The notes beneath the pieces were generated by a model, which saw only the letters and a program-made list of their open reading frames with translations, was not told the origin of the DNA and made no database searches. From NCBI GenBank assembly GCA_964383325.1, contig CAYLGY010000068.1:1-14426 (forward strand): a DNA stretch of 14,426 nt, written 5' to 3'. This document shows positions 13,876 to 14,426 of this stretch, piece after piece (the first letter of the stretch is position 1; every line of letters starts with the position of its first letter). This DNA is from CAYLGY01 sp964383325. GTDB taxonomy: Bacteria > Pseudomonadota > Alphaproteobacteria > Rhizobiales > Rhizobiaceae. The position numbers were made by a program, and so were the translations under genes.

Positions 13876-14426
13876 ATGTCCGATGATGAAATCATTCTCT
13901 CCGAACTCAACGACGAGGAGCTCGTCCTGCAGATGCATGACGATCTCTATGACGGGCTGAAAGAGGAGATCGAGGAAGGCACGCGGCTGCTGCTCGATCG
14001 CGGCTGGACGCCCTATGATGTCCTGACCAAGGCCCTGGTCGAGGGCATGCGCATTGTCGGCGAGGACTTCCGTGACGGCATCCTGTTCGTCCCGGAAGTC
14101 CTGCTGTCCGCCAATGCAATGAAGGCGGGAATGGCGATCCTTCGCCCCCTGCTCGTCGAGACCGGCGCGCCGAAACTGGGCAAGATGGTCATCGGCACCG
14201 TCAAGGGCGACATTCACGACATTGGCAAGAACCTGGTCGGCATGATGATGGAAGGCGCCGGGTTCGATGTGATCGATCTCGGAATCAACAACCCGGTTGA
14301 GAACTATCTGGAGGCCATCGAGCGCGAGAAGCCGGACATTGTCGGCATGTCGGCATTGCTGACGACCACCATGCCCTACATGAAGGTCGTCATCGACACG
14401 ATGAAGGAAAAGGGCATCCGCGACGA
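13876..14426 (+). CDS. Corrinoid-binding protein of the MtbC/MttC type (3' end outside window)
   Basis: The first 183 codons of a cobalamin-binding methyl carrier; the frame runs off the right edge. Residues 1-95 form the helical cap (B12-binding-2 type, with LLLDRGWTPYDVLTKALVEG and FVPEVLLSANAM). The Rossmann domain begins at about 103 with MVIGTVKGDIHDIGKNLV. H114 in DIHDIG (112-117) is the lower axial cobalt ligand of the DxHxxG motif, followed by GAGFDVIDLG (127-136) and MSALLTTTM (158-166). It accepts a methyl group from an MttB-type partner and passes it on. MttB sits divergent to it, a common pairing. GGAG lies 11 nt before the ATG. Usual length is about 210-235 residues, so most of it is present. 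Confidence 0.92.
   Translation, partial: MSDDEIILSELNDEELVLQMHDDLYDGLKEEIEEGTRLLLDRGWTPYDVLTKALVEGMRIVGEDFRDGILFVPEVLLSANAMKAGMAILRPLLVETGAPKLGKMVIGTVKGDIHDIGKNLVGMMMEGAGFDVIDLGINNPVENYLEAIEREKPDIVGMSALLTTTMPYMKVVIDTMKEKGIRD

Noticed and set aside
13576..14217. N-terminal extension of mttB to 743 residues
   Set aside because: The added 214 residues lie antisense to the corrinoid protein gene, have no family character, and the MttB-like protein starts naturally at 13575.

Overview
The window is GC-rich, gene-dense DNA from an alphaproteobacterium, most likely a Hyphomicrobiales or Rhodobacterales-type organism. This rests on the gene families: a second-type GluRS (GltX2), an IscU/NifU-like scaffold with the 'KARHASTLL' C-terminal motif, YidD, and a non-pyrrolysine MttB homologue beside a corrinoid protein. 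No tRNA, rRNA, CRISPR array, insertion sequence or phage gene was seen. The genus is not claimed.

Layout. (1) 1-346: left edge with no assignable gene. (2) 347-3269: MFS permease (+), nitroreductase (-, TTG start fixed by a strong Shine-Dalgarno (SD) site) and a secreted three-repeat protein (+). (3) 3295-6140, minus strand: IscU-like scaffold, yidD (coupled by TGATG) and thrS, which has its own leader and candidate promoter. (4) 6372-7435, plus strand: folE and hisI, 8 nt apart, reading away from the scaffold gene across a shared AT-rich promoter region. (5) 7420-9645, minus strand: a TPR-methyltransferase and gltX, coupled. gltX overlaps hisI by 16 bp, stop to stop. (6) 9646-10216: about 570 bp without a gene but rich in palindromes, including two near-identical 13-bp palindromes that also form a long hairpin, and a good sigma70-type promoter for the next gene. 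(7) 10217-14426: a C1/methyl-transfer block made of a zinc homocysteine methyltransferase (BHMT/MetH-N type, +), a two-cluster 4Fe-4S protein (-), an MttB-family methyltransferase (-) and, divergent from it, a corrinoid protein of the MtbC/MttC type (+, cut by the window edge).

How the genes may work together. Most of regions 2-5 is housekeeping: two aminoacyl-tRNA synthetases, folate and histidine biosynthesis, Fe-S assembly and membrane protein insertion. Region 7 is the most distinctive. MttB-family enzymes move a methyl group from a quaternary or tertiary amine onto a corrinoid protein, and zinc homocysteine methyltransferases can take methyl groups to make methionine. The 4Fe-4S protein is a plausible electron donor for keeping the corrinoid in the Co(I) state. 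A route from methylated amine to corrinoid to homocysteine (or to folate), or a split methionine synthase, is therefore an inference worth testing. The gene identities are well supported, the coupled pathway is not proven.
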